A stretch of 34,648 nucleotides of DNA from JALOAT01 sp041687015 (GTDB taxonomy: Bacteria > Pseudomonadota > Gammaproteobacteria > Thiohalomonadales > Thiohalomonadaceae), in the NCBI GenBank assembly GCA_041687015.1, contig JAWLCT010000034.1, positions 1 through 34,648 on the forward strand, given 5' to 3'. Shown one piece after another: positions 26,629 to 34,648 of this stretch. The notes beneath the pieces were generated by a model. The model worked only from the letters and a program-made list of their open reading frames with translations. It was not told the origin of the DNA and did not search any database. Position 1 is the stretch's first letter. Each line of letters begins with the position of its first letter. The translations under genes and the position numbers were made by a program.

Positions 26629-26776
26629 GAACCATCCTCCTGAACGCCGCTGCAGATGATTTGTCCGAAGTATAGAGGCGCTGCGCGGCTGAGCCGGTAC
26701 CACCCGGCTTTGACCCATAACATCACAAGCACTATCCTGACGCCCCTTCGATAATCCCCCAACGAGAGCCTGACCC

Positions 26777-27595
26777 GTGGACACCCCGCTGTTGACTGCA
26801 AAGGTGTGCAAGGCCATGCAGGCTGGCCTGCAAAAAAGGGTGGCCACCCTGGCCTGTTCGCTGGACCTGGAACGCTCCACCACCGAAGTTCAACTGCAAG
26901 ACGACGCGTGGACGTGGCAGGGCCGACGCTATCCTTACCCTGAGCGGTGTAAGGACCGGACCGTCTATTACTGGGCGGGCGATGACTTCGCGCCGGTGGC
27001 GCGCTATTCCACATCGCTGATCAAGCTTGTGCCGACCCCATGGGGGCCGCCCACCTTCGAGATCGACGGCGTGAAAATGCTTCCAACGGCGCAGGTCTCG
27101 CCCTATGCGGATGCTGAACGGAAGGTCGGCCTCATCGAACCGGCAGGCAAGATCGTGTTGGATACCTGTGGTGGCCTTGGCTATTTCGCGGCCTGCTGTT
27201 TGGAGGCGAATGCGCGCCAGGTGATGTCTTTCGAAAAGAACCCCGATGTGATCTGGCTGCGCAGCCTCAATCCCTGGTCTCCCAAGGCGGGTGGTGCGTT
27301 CAGTTTGCGCCTGGGCGACGTGGCTCAGGAGATCGTTTCCCTGGCCGGTGAATCGGTGGACGCCATCCTGCATGATCCGCCGCGGTTCGGTATCGCCGGC
27401 GAGCTTTACTCGCAGGCTTTGTATGACCAACTGGCGCGGGTGCTCAAACGGAAGGGAAGACTGTTCCACTACACCGGTACCCCCAACAAACTCACCAGCG
27501 GTCGTGACGTGCCCGGCGAGGTGGCAAAACGCCTGCAACAGGCGGGATTTACGACCGAGCGGGTGGGGGATGGGGTATTGGCGGTGAAACGATGA
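26777..27595 (+). CDS. Predicted SAM methyltransferase, COG2521-like
   Basis: 272 residues. A class I methyltransferase core starts near residue 117 with VLDTCGGLGYFAACCLEANA, an acidic residue after motif I (SFEKNPDV), then LNPWSP, LHDPPRFGIAGELYSQALYD and GRLFHYTGTPN. These match, from memory, the COG2521 family first described in archaea. The N-terminal 110 residues include a substrate-side domain. Substrate unknown. The start is GTG at 26777 (GAGAG upstream); ATG at 26816 is an alternative. Confidence 0.8.
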   Translation: MDTPLLTAKVCKAMQAGLQKRVATLACSLDLERSTTEVQLQDDAWTWQGRRYPYPERCKDRTVYYWAGDDFAPVARYSTSLIKLVPTPWGPPTFEIDGVKMLPTAQVSPYADAERKVGLIEPAGKIVLDTCGGLGYFAACCLEANARQVMSFEKNPDVIWLRSLNPWSPKAGGAFSLRLGDVAQEIVSLAGESVDAILHDPPRFGIAGELYSQALYDQLARVLKRKGRLFHYTGTPNKLTSGRDVPGEVAKRLQQAGFTTERVGDGVLAVKR

Positions 27596-27613
27596 CCGCG
27601 GGCTTGCCGGCGG

Positions 27614-28687
27614 TCACCGGGTAGGCGCAGGCGGGACTTCACCTTGTTCCAGCTGTGTGCGCACCCGGGGCAGGCTCTGCGGGTAATGGTGTTGTATGAA
27701 CTGGATCAGTTTTTCCCGCACATAGCAGCGCAGATCGAATGCCTGCTGGGAATTGGGCGCGCTCATCAGGGCGCGGATTTGGATGGTACGTTCAGTCGCA
27801 TCGGTGACCTGCAGGACATGGCTTCTGCCGTCCCATAGTGGGGATGCTTGCAGGATGCGCAGGAATTCTTCGCGCAGGGGGTCCACAGGCAGACTGTAGT
27901 CCGCGTAAATGAAGACTTCCCCGAGCAGGTTGGCCGTGGGGCGGGTCCAGTTCTCGAACGGCTTTTCCACGAAATAGGAAATCGGCAACACCAATCGGCG
28001 CCAGTCCCAGATCCGGACGACCACGTAGGTCGTGGTGATCTCTTCTACCCACCCCCATTCGCCTTCCACGATCACGGCGTCGTAAAGACGGATGGTTTTG
28101 GTGATCGCGATTTGGATGCCCGCAATCAGGTTGGAAAGCGTCGGCCGGGCCGCAATGCCGATGATGATGCCGGCGACACCGGCCGAAGCGAATAGCGTGG
28201 TTCCCAAACCCTGGACAGCGGGAAACAGACTCAGCACCCAGGCCGCGGCAATGGTCACGATAGCGATCACCGCCACCCGACGCATCAGCTGGATTTCCGT
28301 GAGTACCGAGCGCGCGGCAAGGTTGTCGGGTTGGTCAACACGCAAACGTAGCGAACCGAGATCGACCAGCGCCTCGAGCAGGCGGATGGCCAACCAGGCC
28401 AGGGAGCCGATCAGGCCGACGGCGATCAGATAGGCAAAGCCCTGTTGCAGCCCTTTGGGCAGTGCAATCATGGGATAGAAAACGAGGGTCAAAAACAGCG
28501 GAAAAATGAACCGCGTGGGCCTGTGTGCTGCCGCCAGGAGCGCGGCACTCACGGCGCCGTGGTATTTCGCATTGAACTTCCCCCACACGAAGAACACCAG
28601 GGTGTGCACGCCCAGGCCGATGATTACCGCAGAGATCGCGGCGATGACGGTTCGGATCCAGTCGGGGAAATCCACCAGCGGTTCCAC
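27614..28687 (-). CDS. MscS-family mechanosensitive ion channel
   Basis: 357 residues with four to five membrane helices, the last being the pore helix (LGTTLFASAGVAGIIIGIAARPTLSNLIAG), then the MscS beta domain (IVEGEWGWVEEITTTYVVVRIWDWRRLVLPISYF) and a C-terminal alpha-beta domain. Such channels release solutes on osmotic downshock; the WGWVEEIT/DWRRLVLP type belongs to the YbdG/YnaI-like branch. The GTG at 28687 is chosen because GGAGGG lies 5 nt upstream; the frame opens at another GTG at 28711. It is convergent with the methyltransferase gene. Confidence 0.92.
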   Translation of the reverse strand: MEPLVDFPDWIRTVIAAISAVIIGLGVHTLVFFVWGKFNAKYHGAVSAALLAAAHRPTRFIFPLFLTLVFYPMIALPKGLQQGFAYLIAVGLIGSLAWLAIRLLEALVDLGSLRLRVDQPDNLAARSVLTEIQLMRRVAVIAIVTIAAAWVLSLFPAVQGLGTTLFASAGVAGIIIGIAARPTLSNLIAGIQIAITKTIRLYDAVIVEGEWGWVEEITTTYVVVRIWDWRRLVLPISYFVEKPFENWTRPTANLLGEVFIYADYSLPVDPLREEFLRILQASPLWDGRSHVLQVTDATERTIQIRALMSAPNSQQAFDLRCYVREKLIQFIQHHYPQSLPRVRTQLEQGEVPPAPTR

Positions 28688-28899
28688 CTGTCCCTCCCGG
28701 CGTGCGCCCACTTAAAAACGTAGCCGAGCAGGCCGATGTGGTCCTCGAAGACCAAGCGTCCAGGTGAAACCGCGTATCAGTCGGTATTTATGACGCGGGC
28801 ATGGCGCCGCAGGAGGCGGTGCCGCATCGCCTGAACGGTGCACTGGAGGGCTTTGAGGCGCAATCGGGTGTCTTTCTCCGGCGCACGGAAGTCCATAAA

Positions 28900-29865
28900 A
28901 TGCGTCCCGCCATGTCCCCGTCCACGTTCCGATCCCTTTGTTGCGTCGCCACCGCGCTCGCCACGTCCATGCCCGCGGTGCACGCGGAAGACGGGGACGG
29001 CGGGAAAGCGTCCGCAGAGCAAGCGACCCGGGCGGCGCTCGTGCTGGAGGCCGACGCCTATTACACCAGCATCGGTTACCACATACCGCTCACGGACACA
29101 CCCATCCCGACTATCACTGCGGATCAGGAATCAGCCATGTACCGGGCGCTGATCAAGGGGGCGCTGATACCGCGCTACATGATGCTGGAGGCCAGCATTT
29201 ATCCATTGCCCTGGTTGTTCACCTACATCAAGTCGGACATGCCGGATCTTTACCGTCGCGCCGAAATCGGACACAGCGGCATCAATCTTTTCGAATCGGC
29301 GACCGCGGGTTTTCAGGAACCATGGGCGTTGTCGGTGTTTTTCGGCAATGTGGCCAGGCTGCACCGTGCAGACGAAAAGCAGCAGGGCGCCAATTGGGGG
29401 TACACCGGCTATCTCCTCAGTGCGGGTAATCAGCACATCAAGGACAACACGCTCGTGGCTGATGACTGGTACGAGCTTGAGTGGAAGATCAAGGGCAGGC
29501 GGGAATTCTCTGACCAAAAGCTGGACTGGAGTTTTCGCGTGGGTGCCAAGTTCAATGCCAACCCTGACGTCAATGATGTCATGTATGTAGGTCTCCACCG
29601 CAGCAATATCGATTTCGGCTCCTCGGTCTTCGGTTGGCTTGCAAATACCAATTACGACTTGCGCATCCATTCGCTTCAGCAAGGCGGCGATGTGGTGCGC
29701 GTGGAGCTCATCGCGGGAAAAAACGTTCCGCTACCCGCCTGGGGATTTACGCCCATGCTCGATGTCGGCTTCGTCTGGACCAGCCCGGAGGAGTACGCAG
29801 GGGCACTGCGAGACGCACGGGGTAATGAGCTGACGCTGGTATTCCGCCCCTCCATCGCCTTCTGA
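28900..29865 (+). CDS. Predicted outer-membrane beta-barrel protein, unknown
   Basis: 321 residues, family not recognised. A signal peptide (ending AVHA before EDGDGG, about residue 29) is followed by a mature part rich in alternating aromatic/hydrophobic strands (WSFRVGAKFNANP, VMYVGLHRSNIDFG, YDLRIHSLQQGGDVVRVEL). The last residue is Phe (RPSIAF), the usual C-terminal signal of outer-membrane barrels. The ATG at 28900 has GGAAG 8 nt upstream; 28912 is an alternative. It precedes an MFS gene by 73 bp. Confidence 0.75.
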   Translation: MRPAMSPSTFRSLCCVATALATSMPAVHAEDGDGGKASAEQATRAALVLEADAYYTSIGYHIPLTDTPIPTITADQESAMYRALIKGALIPRYMMLEASIYPLPWLFTYIKSDMPDLYRRAEIGHSGINLFESATAGFQEPWALSVFFGNVARLHRADEKQQGANWGYTGYLLSAGNQHIKDNTLVADDWYELEWKIKGRREFSDQKLDWSFRVGAKFNANPDVNDVMYVGLHRSNIDFGSSVFGWLANTNYDLRIHSLQQGGDVVRVELIAGKNVPLPAWGFTPMLDVGFVWTSPEEYAGALRDARGNELTLVFRPSIAF

Positions 29866-29938
29866 AAACGCCGCCCGGGTACGGGGGTACAGTTCCCCTA
29901 TACTCGGCCGGTATCGACCCTCTCTGTTTCCTTCACCT

Positions 29939-31288
29939 ATGCCCGAACAAAGGACCCGGCGCGGGCCAGGGCCGAGCAGAAAATCGGCAATGCGGTCGCT
30001 TCTGCGGGCACTGGAGCATCGCAATTATCGCCTGTTCTTTGCAGGACAAAGCGTCTCGCTGGTGGGCACCTGGATCACGCGTGTCACCACCAGCTGGCTG
30101 GTGTGGCGCCTGACCCAATCGCCGGAAATGTTGGGCCTGCTCGGATTCCTCGGCCACTTGCCCACCCTGCTGTTGGCCCCCGTGGCCGGCGTGTGGGTCG
30201 ACCGTCTGGATCGCCACGGCCTGTTGGTGGTCACCCAGGCATGTGCGATGCTGCAGTCGTTCGCGCTGGCGGCACTCACGTTGTTCGGGGTCGTCGAAGT
30301 CTGGCACATCTTTGTGTTGCAGGCCCTGCAGGGCGTGATAAATGCCTTCGACATGCCGACACGCCAGGCGCTGCTTGTGGATCTGGTGGATGAGCGCGCG
30401 GATCTCCCCAATGCCATCGCGCTCAATTCGAGCATGGTGAACGGTTCACGGCTGGTCGGTCCGAGCATTGCCGGCGTGTTGATTGCCATGCTCGGGGAAG
30501 GCTGGTGTTTTTTTCTCGACGGCCTGAGTTACGGGGCTGTCATCGCATCTCTTCTGGTCATGCGCGGCATTGTGCGCCGACCGGCGCGCAAATCCTGTCG
30601 GCTGCTGGGAGAGCTGTTGGACGGGCTGAACTACGTGCGGGGTTTCATGCCCATCCGCGCCCTGCTTCTGCTGTTGGCACTCCTTGGGCTGGTGGGTATG
30701 CCCTATGCGGTGTTGCTGCCCATCATCGCCACCCAGACGCTCGGTGGAGGGCCGCACACCCTGGGGTTCCTGATGGGCGCAATGGGCGCAGGGGCCACCC
30801 TCAGCGCGCTGTACCTCGCGTCGCGACGCTCGGTCGTTGGACTGGGACGCCTGATCCCCATGGCGGCGTCTGTCTTCGGACTGGGGCTCATGGGCGTGGG
30901 CATCTCTGCGGTGCCCGCGGTGTCCATTTCCCTGATGGTGCTGGTAGGCATGGGTTTCATGCTGCAGCTGGCATCCAGCAACACCCTCATCCAGACGCTG
31001 GTGCGAGACGATATGCGCGGGCGGGTGATGGCACTGTACGCCGTCGCTTTCATGGGCATGACACCCTTCGGCAGCCTGGCGGCCGGCGCCATCGCTGCAC
31101 GCGTCGGCGCGCCCTTGACGCTGGTCGGTGCGGGTGTGATCTGCCTGGTGGGCGCGATCGCATTTGCGCGCAAGCTGCCCGAGTTGCGTAAACAGGTGCG
31201 GCCGATTTACCAGGAAAAGGGCATTTTGCCGGCACTGGCGGGTGGGCTTGGCCATGCCGCAGCGGTGGAGGAGGAGGTGGCCCCATAA
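29939..31288 (+). CDS. MFS transporter (EntS/MFS_3-type exporter)
   Basis: 449 residues with about 12 hydrophobic segments. It begins FRLF-like (LEHRNYRLFFAGQSVSLVGTWITRVTTSWLVWRLT) and has the loop 2-3 motif GVWVDRLDRHGLLVV and an inner RGRVMALYAVAFMGMTPFGSL, as in the enterobactin-exporter-like MFS_3 family. The substrate is unknown. A later ATG at 29990 is possible; the first 17 residues are basic and not membrane-embedded. Confidence 0.92.
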   Translation: MPEQRTRRGPGPSRKSAMRSLLRALEHRNYRLFFAGQSVSLVGTWITRVTTSWLVWRLTQSPEMLGLLGFLGHLPTLLLAPVAGVWVDRLDRHGLLVVTQACAMLQSFALAALTLFGVVEVWHIFVLQALQGVINAFDMPTRQALLVDLVDERADLPNAIALNSSMVNGSRLVGPSIAGVLIAMLGEGWCFFLDGLSYGAVIASLLVMRGIVRRPARKSCRLLGELLDGLNYVRGFMPIRALLLLLALLGLVGMPYAVLLPIIATQTLGGGPHTLGFLMGAMGAGATLSALYLASRRSVVGLGRLIPMAASVFGLGLMGVGISAVPAVSISLMVLVGMGFMLQLASSNTLIQTLVRDDMRGRVMALYAVAFMGMTPFGSLAAGAIAARVGAPLTLVGAGVICLVGAIAFARKLPELRKQVRPIYQEKGILPALAGGLGHAAAVEEEVAP

Positions 31289-31300
31289 AATGGGCCATCA

Positions 31301-31513
31301 TCACGCTGATGAAGGCGGCGGCCCCGCAAGCGGGCCGACATGCACTGCACCATGCCGGAACAGGATCTCGGCGACATGACGCGCCTGCCAGCGGTGCCCA
31401 GGAGTCGTTTGCTGATGAAGGTGTCGTAGCGTCGGCAAAAATTCGCGCGTGAAGAGCAGGATGCCGAGTCCCTGTGCGAAGGCGTTTCGCCTCCGCACAG
31501 GAACGCGCATCAT
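31301..31513 (-). CDS. Possible small ORF downstream of the alcohol dehydrogenase
   Basis: 70 residues (MMRVPVRRRNAFAQGLGILL...), starting 5 nt after the dehydrogenase stop and so positioned like a cotranscribed gene. No ribosome binding site, no recognised family, no signal peptide. It may be a decayed or spurious frame between two convergent genes. Confidence 0.25.
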   Translation of the reverse strand: MMRVPVRRRNAFAQGLGILLFTREFLPTLRHLHQQTTPGHRWQARHVAEILFRHGAVHVGPLAGPPPSSA

Positions 31514-31517
31514 GTGG

Positions 31518-32615
31518 TCACGGCTTGATGGCCACCTTCAATACGCCGTCGCGCTGATTGCCGAACAGGTCATAGGCGGCGACGATGTCATCGAGCTTGA
31601 ACTCGTGCGTCACCAACACATTCAAATCGACACGCCCGGACTCCACCACGTTGATGAGCCGGCGCATGCGCTCCTTGCCGCCCGGGCAGAGCGCGGTGCG
31701 GATGGTGTGGTCACCGAGGCCGGCAGCGAAGGGGCCCAGCGGTATTTTCAGGTCGCTGGAGTACACCCCGAGGCTGGAGAGGGTGCCGCCCGGTTTGAGC
31801 ACACGCAGCGCAGACTCGAAGGTCGCCTGGGTACCCAGCGCTTCGATGGACGCATCGGCCCCTTTGCCTCCGGTCATTTTCATCACTTCTTCGACCACGT
31901 CGCAGTTCTTGAAATTGAGCGCGACGTCGGCACCCATGGTCTTGGAAATGTCCAGTCGGTGGTCGTTGCCGTCGACGGTGACGATGGTCGTGGCACCCAG
32001 CAGGCGCGCGCCTGCGGTGGCACAAAGGCCGATCGGGCCTTGAGCGAAAACCACGACGGTATCGCCGATCTTGATGTTCGCGTTCTCCGCACCCTTGAAC
32101 CCGGTGGACATGATGTCCGGACACATGAGGACCTGCTCGTCCGTCAGTCCGTCGGGCACGGGGGCGAGGTTGGCCTGCGCATCGGGCACCAGCACGTATT
32201 CGGCCTGGGTGCCGTCGATGAGGTTGCCAAAGCGCCAGCCCGCCGTTGCCTTGTAGCCGTGGCCGGCCACCTGGCCGGTCGGTATCAGATAACTGCCGTC
32301 CTGGGAGGGAAAGCCGTCCTGGCTCGAATAGGACGTGAAGCTGGGGCAAATGGCGCCGGCGATCACGCGCTGACCTTCGCTGTACCCTACTACCGCCGAG
32401 CCCAGTTTCTCGATTACGCCGACGGGTTCATGGCCGACCGTTAATCCCTTGGCCACCGGATATTCACCCTTGAGGATGTGTATGTCCGTGCCGCAGATGG
32501 TGGTGGTGGTGATACGGACCAGGGCGTCGTTCGGGCCCACGTCCGGGATGGGCTTGTCGGTGAGCTCGATGCGGCCGGGTTGCACGAATACGGCTGCTCT
32601 CATCATGGCGGCCAT
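31518..32615 (-). CDS. Zinc-dependent alcohol dehydrogenase
   Basis: 365 residues of the medium-chain dehydrogenase family. Catalytic zinc ligands by pattern: Cys in TTICGTDIHILKGEYP, the HEP of GLTVGHEPVG and the Asp of CPDIMSTGFKGAE. The four-cysteine structural-zinc lobe is absent (the region reads ICPSFTSYSSQDGFPSQDG), as in Thermoanaerobacter-type ADH. The nucleotide fold has VVVFAQGPIGLCATAGARLLGA. Secondary-alcohol or aldehyde activity is likely; the substrate is unknown. GAGG lies 7 nt before the ATG at 32615. Confidence 0.92.
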   Translation of the reverse strand: MAAMMRAAVFVQPGRIELTDKPIPDVGPNDALVRITTTTICGTDIHILKGEYPVAKGLTVGHEPVGVIEKLGSAVVGYSEGQRVIAGAICPSFTSYSSQDGFPSQDGSYLIPTGQVAGHGYKATAGWRFGNLIDGTQAEYVLVPDAQANLAPVPDGLTDEQVLMCPDIMSTGFKGAENANIKIGDTVVVFAQGPIGLCATAGARLLGATTIVTVDGNDHRLDISKTMGADVALNFKNCDVVEEVMKMTGGKGADASIEALGTQATFESALRVLKPGGTLSSLGVYSSDLKIPLGPFAAGLGDHTIRTALCPGGKERMRRLINVVESGRVDLNVLVTHEFKLDDIVAAYDLFGNQRDGVLKVAIKP

Positions 32616-32946
32616 GAGTGCACCTCGCTGTGTGATGGCTATGCACGCGACAGGCGTGTGTTTGGCGGCACGTCCGTCGCACCGATGGGAATGGTCGTCC
32701 CTGCGGCCCGCTCTGACCTAAATCTATGTCATGGGAGGGGCAGATCAAATCCCATCGCGCAGCACAGTGGGCGCGCCTGCGGGAACAGCCGGGGACGGCT
32801 TGTCCTTCCGCTGTCCGCCTGAAATGCGGGCCCGGACGGGTGGCGGGAATTTGACTCGTTTTTCGAGTGGGCTTACATTCCGCCGGACCCCGACCGACCT
32901 GCGCCATTTACCGGTCTCCTTCGTCCTTTCCACCGCGACCTGGAAT
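32616..32946. other. Divergent intergenic region
   Basis: 330 bases between the divergently transcribed dehydrogenase and glycosyltransferase genes. It must carry both promoters, but I cannot point to a convincing -35/-10 pair or operator. Confidence 0.5.
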
Positions 32947-34095
32947 ATGAACGTAATCATTCTGACGCCTGACTTCCCTCCGTATTCGGGCAAGAACAAC
33001 AACATGGGGGGAATCGGGACCTGGATGTACGATTTCGCGCTTGGGTTGCGTGAGACCGGCCATGATTGCGGCGTCATCTGTTACGAAAAGAGCGCCGAGG
33101 ACGAGCGGGAGTTCGATCCCCGGCAACCGTTCCGCATCATTCGCCTGAAGCCCTTCTGGCGCCGGAATTTCAAGGATGCGGCCGTGCTGGCGGCGCTCAT
33201 GCGCTTGCGCAAGCCGAACCAGACCAATGTCTTCATGGCGGGAATTGGTTCCATGTCGCATGTCGCGGTGCGCCTTGGCCGGCTGACAGGGGCGCGCTCG
33301 GCGAGTGTGTTCCACGGCAATGACGTTCTCCAGGCGGGCGAATCCCGACGCCTCAGAGAAGCCTTGCAGCGCATCGACGTGGTGATTGCAAACAGTCGTT
33401 ATACGCGCGGCCTGGTGGCCGGGCGTATGGGTGACAAGCCCAACCTGATCACCATCAATCCCTTCCTCAATCCGGAACGCTTTCCGCCATCCGAGCCGGG
33501 GCTGGCGGAGAAGATTCGGGAGCGACGCCAGCTTGCCGGCAAGAAAGTCATTTTGACCACGGGTCGAATCGTCGCCCGCAAGAATCATCGTCTGGTCATA
33601 GAGGCGCTTCCTGAACTGCTGCGCCGTGAGCCCGATGTGGTGTATCTGGTTGCCGGCAACGGACCGCAAAAGGCAGAACTGGAGGCGCTTGCGAAACGAC
33701 TGGACGTCGCATCCCGGGTTCATTTCCTGGGCTTCGTGTCCCAGGCGGAACTGAGGGCGCTTTACGAACTTGCCGATGTTTTCGTCATGCCCAGCCTCGC
33801 AGTGGAAGCACAGGTGGAAGGCTTCGGCATCGTGTTCCTCGAGGCGAACCTGTTCGGCACGCCGGTCATCGGCGGGAATACCGGCGGCATGGCCGACGCC
33901 ATCGAGGATGGCGTCAATGGATTTCTCGTGGACCCGCAGGATCCACAGGCCTTGGTTGCGAAGCTTGCCGCCGTGCTTTCGGATGGCGAGCTCCACCGGC
34001 GCATGGTCGAACAGGGTCGGGCACGTGCCGAGCAATTCCTGTTGGGACCTGCCGTAAAGAATGCCGCCGCCAGGATTGAACAACTGCTGAAGTAA
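32947..34095 (+). CDS. Glycosyltransferase family 4
   Basis: 382 residues with the two-domain GT-B layout. The N-terminus MNVIILTPDFPPYSGKNNNM and GGIGTWMYDFALGL is the acceptor domain; the C-terminal domain has TTGRIVARKNHRLVIEALPE, VYLVAGNGPQKAELEALA and the EX7E motif EGFGIVFLE followed by GTPVIGGNTGGMADAIEDG. It should transfer a sugar from a nucleotide donor in lipid or polysaccharide synthesis. The frame opens at 32731, but the ATG at 32947 gives the family N-terminus. No other glycan gene adjoins. Confidence 0.92.
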   Translation: MNVIILTPDFPPYSGKNNNMGGIGTWMYDFALGLRETGHDCGVICYEKSAEDEREFDPRQPFRIIRLKPFWRRNFKDAAVLAALMRLRKPNQTNVFMAGIGSMSHVAVRLGRLTGARSASVFHGNDVLQAGESRRLREALQRIDVVIANSRYTRGLVAGRMGDKPNLITINPFLNPERFPPSEPGLAEKIRERRQLAGKKVILTTGRIVARKNHRLVIEALPELLRREPDVVYLVAGNGPQKAELEALAKRLDVASRVHFLGFVSQAELRALYELADVFVMPSLAVEAQVEGFGIVFLEANLFGTPVIGGNTGGMADAIEDGVNGFLVDPQDPQALVAKLAAVLSDGELHRRMVEQGRARAEQFLLGPAVKNAAARIEQLLK

Positions 34096-34216
34096 ATGCG
34101 GGGGCACATGCCTCCGGGACTGCTGCATCACCGGCGCGTGGCCGTCAGTGCCGCTGAACTCCGGGTGAAGTGCTCATCCCTGTCGTCATCCTTCACTCAC
34201 GCATTGAGATATCCCT

Positions 34217-34474
34217 ATGTGCATTGCCATCTACATTGCCCTGGTCGGGCTGTTTGTCATCTATAGCGATTACATGATTGAGCAGTACGCACTGACGGTG
34301 AATGCGGGAACACAGGATGCCATGGTGGTGGCCGCAGGCTGGGAGATGGTCCTCTGGTTGTGGCCCGTGGTGGTCGCCGCCATGCTGATGGCGAGTGCCG
34401 TCACGTTTGGGGTGTTGAGGCGCTGCCGGTGCTGTGCCACCACACGTGTAGGCGCCCAGTCCTCTGGGCGATGA
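34217..34474 (+). CDS. Small two-helix membrane protein running into a repeat
   Basis: 85 residues with two hydrophobic segments (about 2-17 and 45-66) and a basic, Cys-rich end (RRCRCCATT). The last nine residues and the stop codon are encoded by the palindromic repeat at 34448, so the native C-terminus may have been altered by repeat insertion. Only a weak GAG site precedes the ATG. Family unknown. Confidence 0.5.
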   Translation: MCIAIYIALVGLFVIYSDYMIEQYALTVNAGTQDAMVVAAGWEMVLWLWPVVVAAMLMASAVTFGVLRRCRCCATTRVGAQSSGR

Positions 34475-34639
34475 GCGGTGGTGTTTTGGCCGGCTGGGTA
34501 TCGCGGCCTGAGGCCGCTCCTACAGGAGAAACGGCGCATCGTTCGTTGTTTCGTTGTTTCGTTGTAGGAGCCCAGTCCCCTGGGCGATAACCACCGGTGG
34601 TTTCGACCGCTGCGTATCGCGGCCTGAGGCCGCTCCTAC
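34448..34639. repeat. Two palindromic repeats of the 3241-3709 family
   Basis: Copies at 34448-34523 and 34564-34639, same orientation as the first array, with GTAGG(A/C)GC and GCTCCTAC ends and the GCGGCCTGAGGCCGC hairpin; the middle has diverged. Each is followed by AGGAGAAAC. The linker holds a TTCGTTG microrepeat (three times, about 34541-34564). The array continues to the window end. Confidence 0.9.
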
Positions 34640-34648
34640 AGGAGAAAC

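Noticed and set aside
30446..31255. 269-residue minus-strand open frame rich in His and Gln
   Set aside because: Antisense to the MFS transporter; the composition is what is expected from the complement of a hydrophobic coding sequence.

Overview
The window looks like chromosomal DNA of a GC-rich gammaproteobacterium that oxidises sulfur and denitrifies. A complete-looking cytochrome cd1 nitrite reductase and heme d1 cluster lies about 5 kb from an aprMBA operon (dissimilatory APS reductase with the AprM membrane anchor, the arrangement of sulfur oxidisers). YcgN, the atypical 2-Cys peroxidase Tpx, DUF4202, a tRNA-Glu/tRNA-Ala pair and REP-like GTAGGAGC palindromes fit Gammaproteobacteria. 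The genus cannot be read from this sequence.

Layout. 1-2788: a minus-strand secreted FG-GAP/DUF11/cadherin-like protein. 3241-3709: an array of 102-bp palindromic repeats containing a 100-N assembly gap. 3710-12403: the nir cluster nirS-nirC-nirF-nirDL-nirG-nirH-nirJ-nirN behind an FNR/DNR box; several genes overlap, and one 164-bp gap separates nirF from nirDL. 12642-13439: two very small genes of unknown function. 13720-16879: a YcgN-family protein, a hemerythrin-PAS-GGDEF cyclase, a DoxX-family membrane protein and thiol peroxidase. 17400-20469: aprM-aprB-aprA after a 520-bp noncoding stretch. 20454-21951: a small membrane-anchored hypothetical, a DUF4202 protein, a bidirectional terminator and two tRNA genes with a stable-RNA promoter. 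22294-25239: a large c-heme sensor (DUF3365-PAS-GAF-GGDEF-EAL) with an FNR-like palindrome upstream. 25428-34474: mixed housekeeping and accessory genes (CheR, VOC protein, COG2521-like methyltransferase, MscS channel, outer-membrane protein, MFS exporter, zinc alcohol dehydrogenase, GT4 glycosyltransferase, small membrane protein). 34448-34639: two more copies of the palindromic repeat, so the same family brackets the window.

How the genes work together. NirDL, NirG and NirH decarboxylate siroheme, NirJ builds the d1 side chains, NirF assists and NirN finishes the macrocycle for NirS, which reduces nitrite to NO in the periplasm. AprBA oxidises sulfite to APS and AprM probably passes the electrons into the membrane quinone pool. 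The two cyclic-di-GMP proteins carry an O2-type (hemerythrin) and a c-heme input domain, so redox or gas sensing may be tied to lifestyle switching. nirE and nirM are not in the window. I found no phage, CRISPR, transposase or clearly new defence system. The least explained elements are the repeat family, the two tiny genes after nirN, the palindromes upstream of nirS, aprM and the c-heme sensor, and the unassigned outer-membrane protein.
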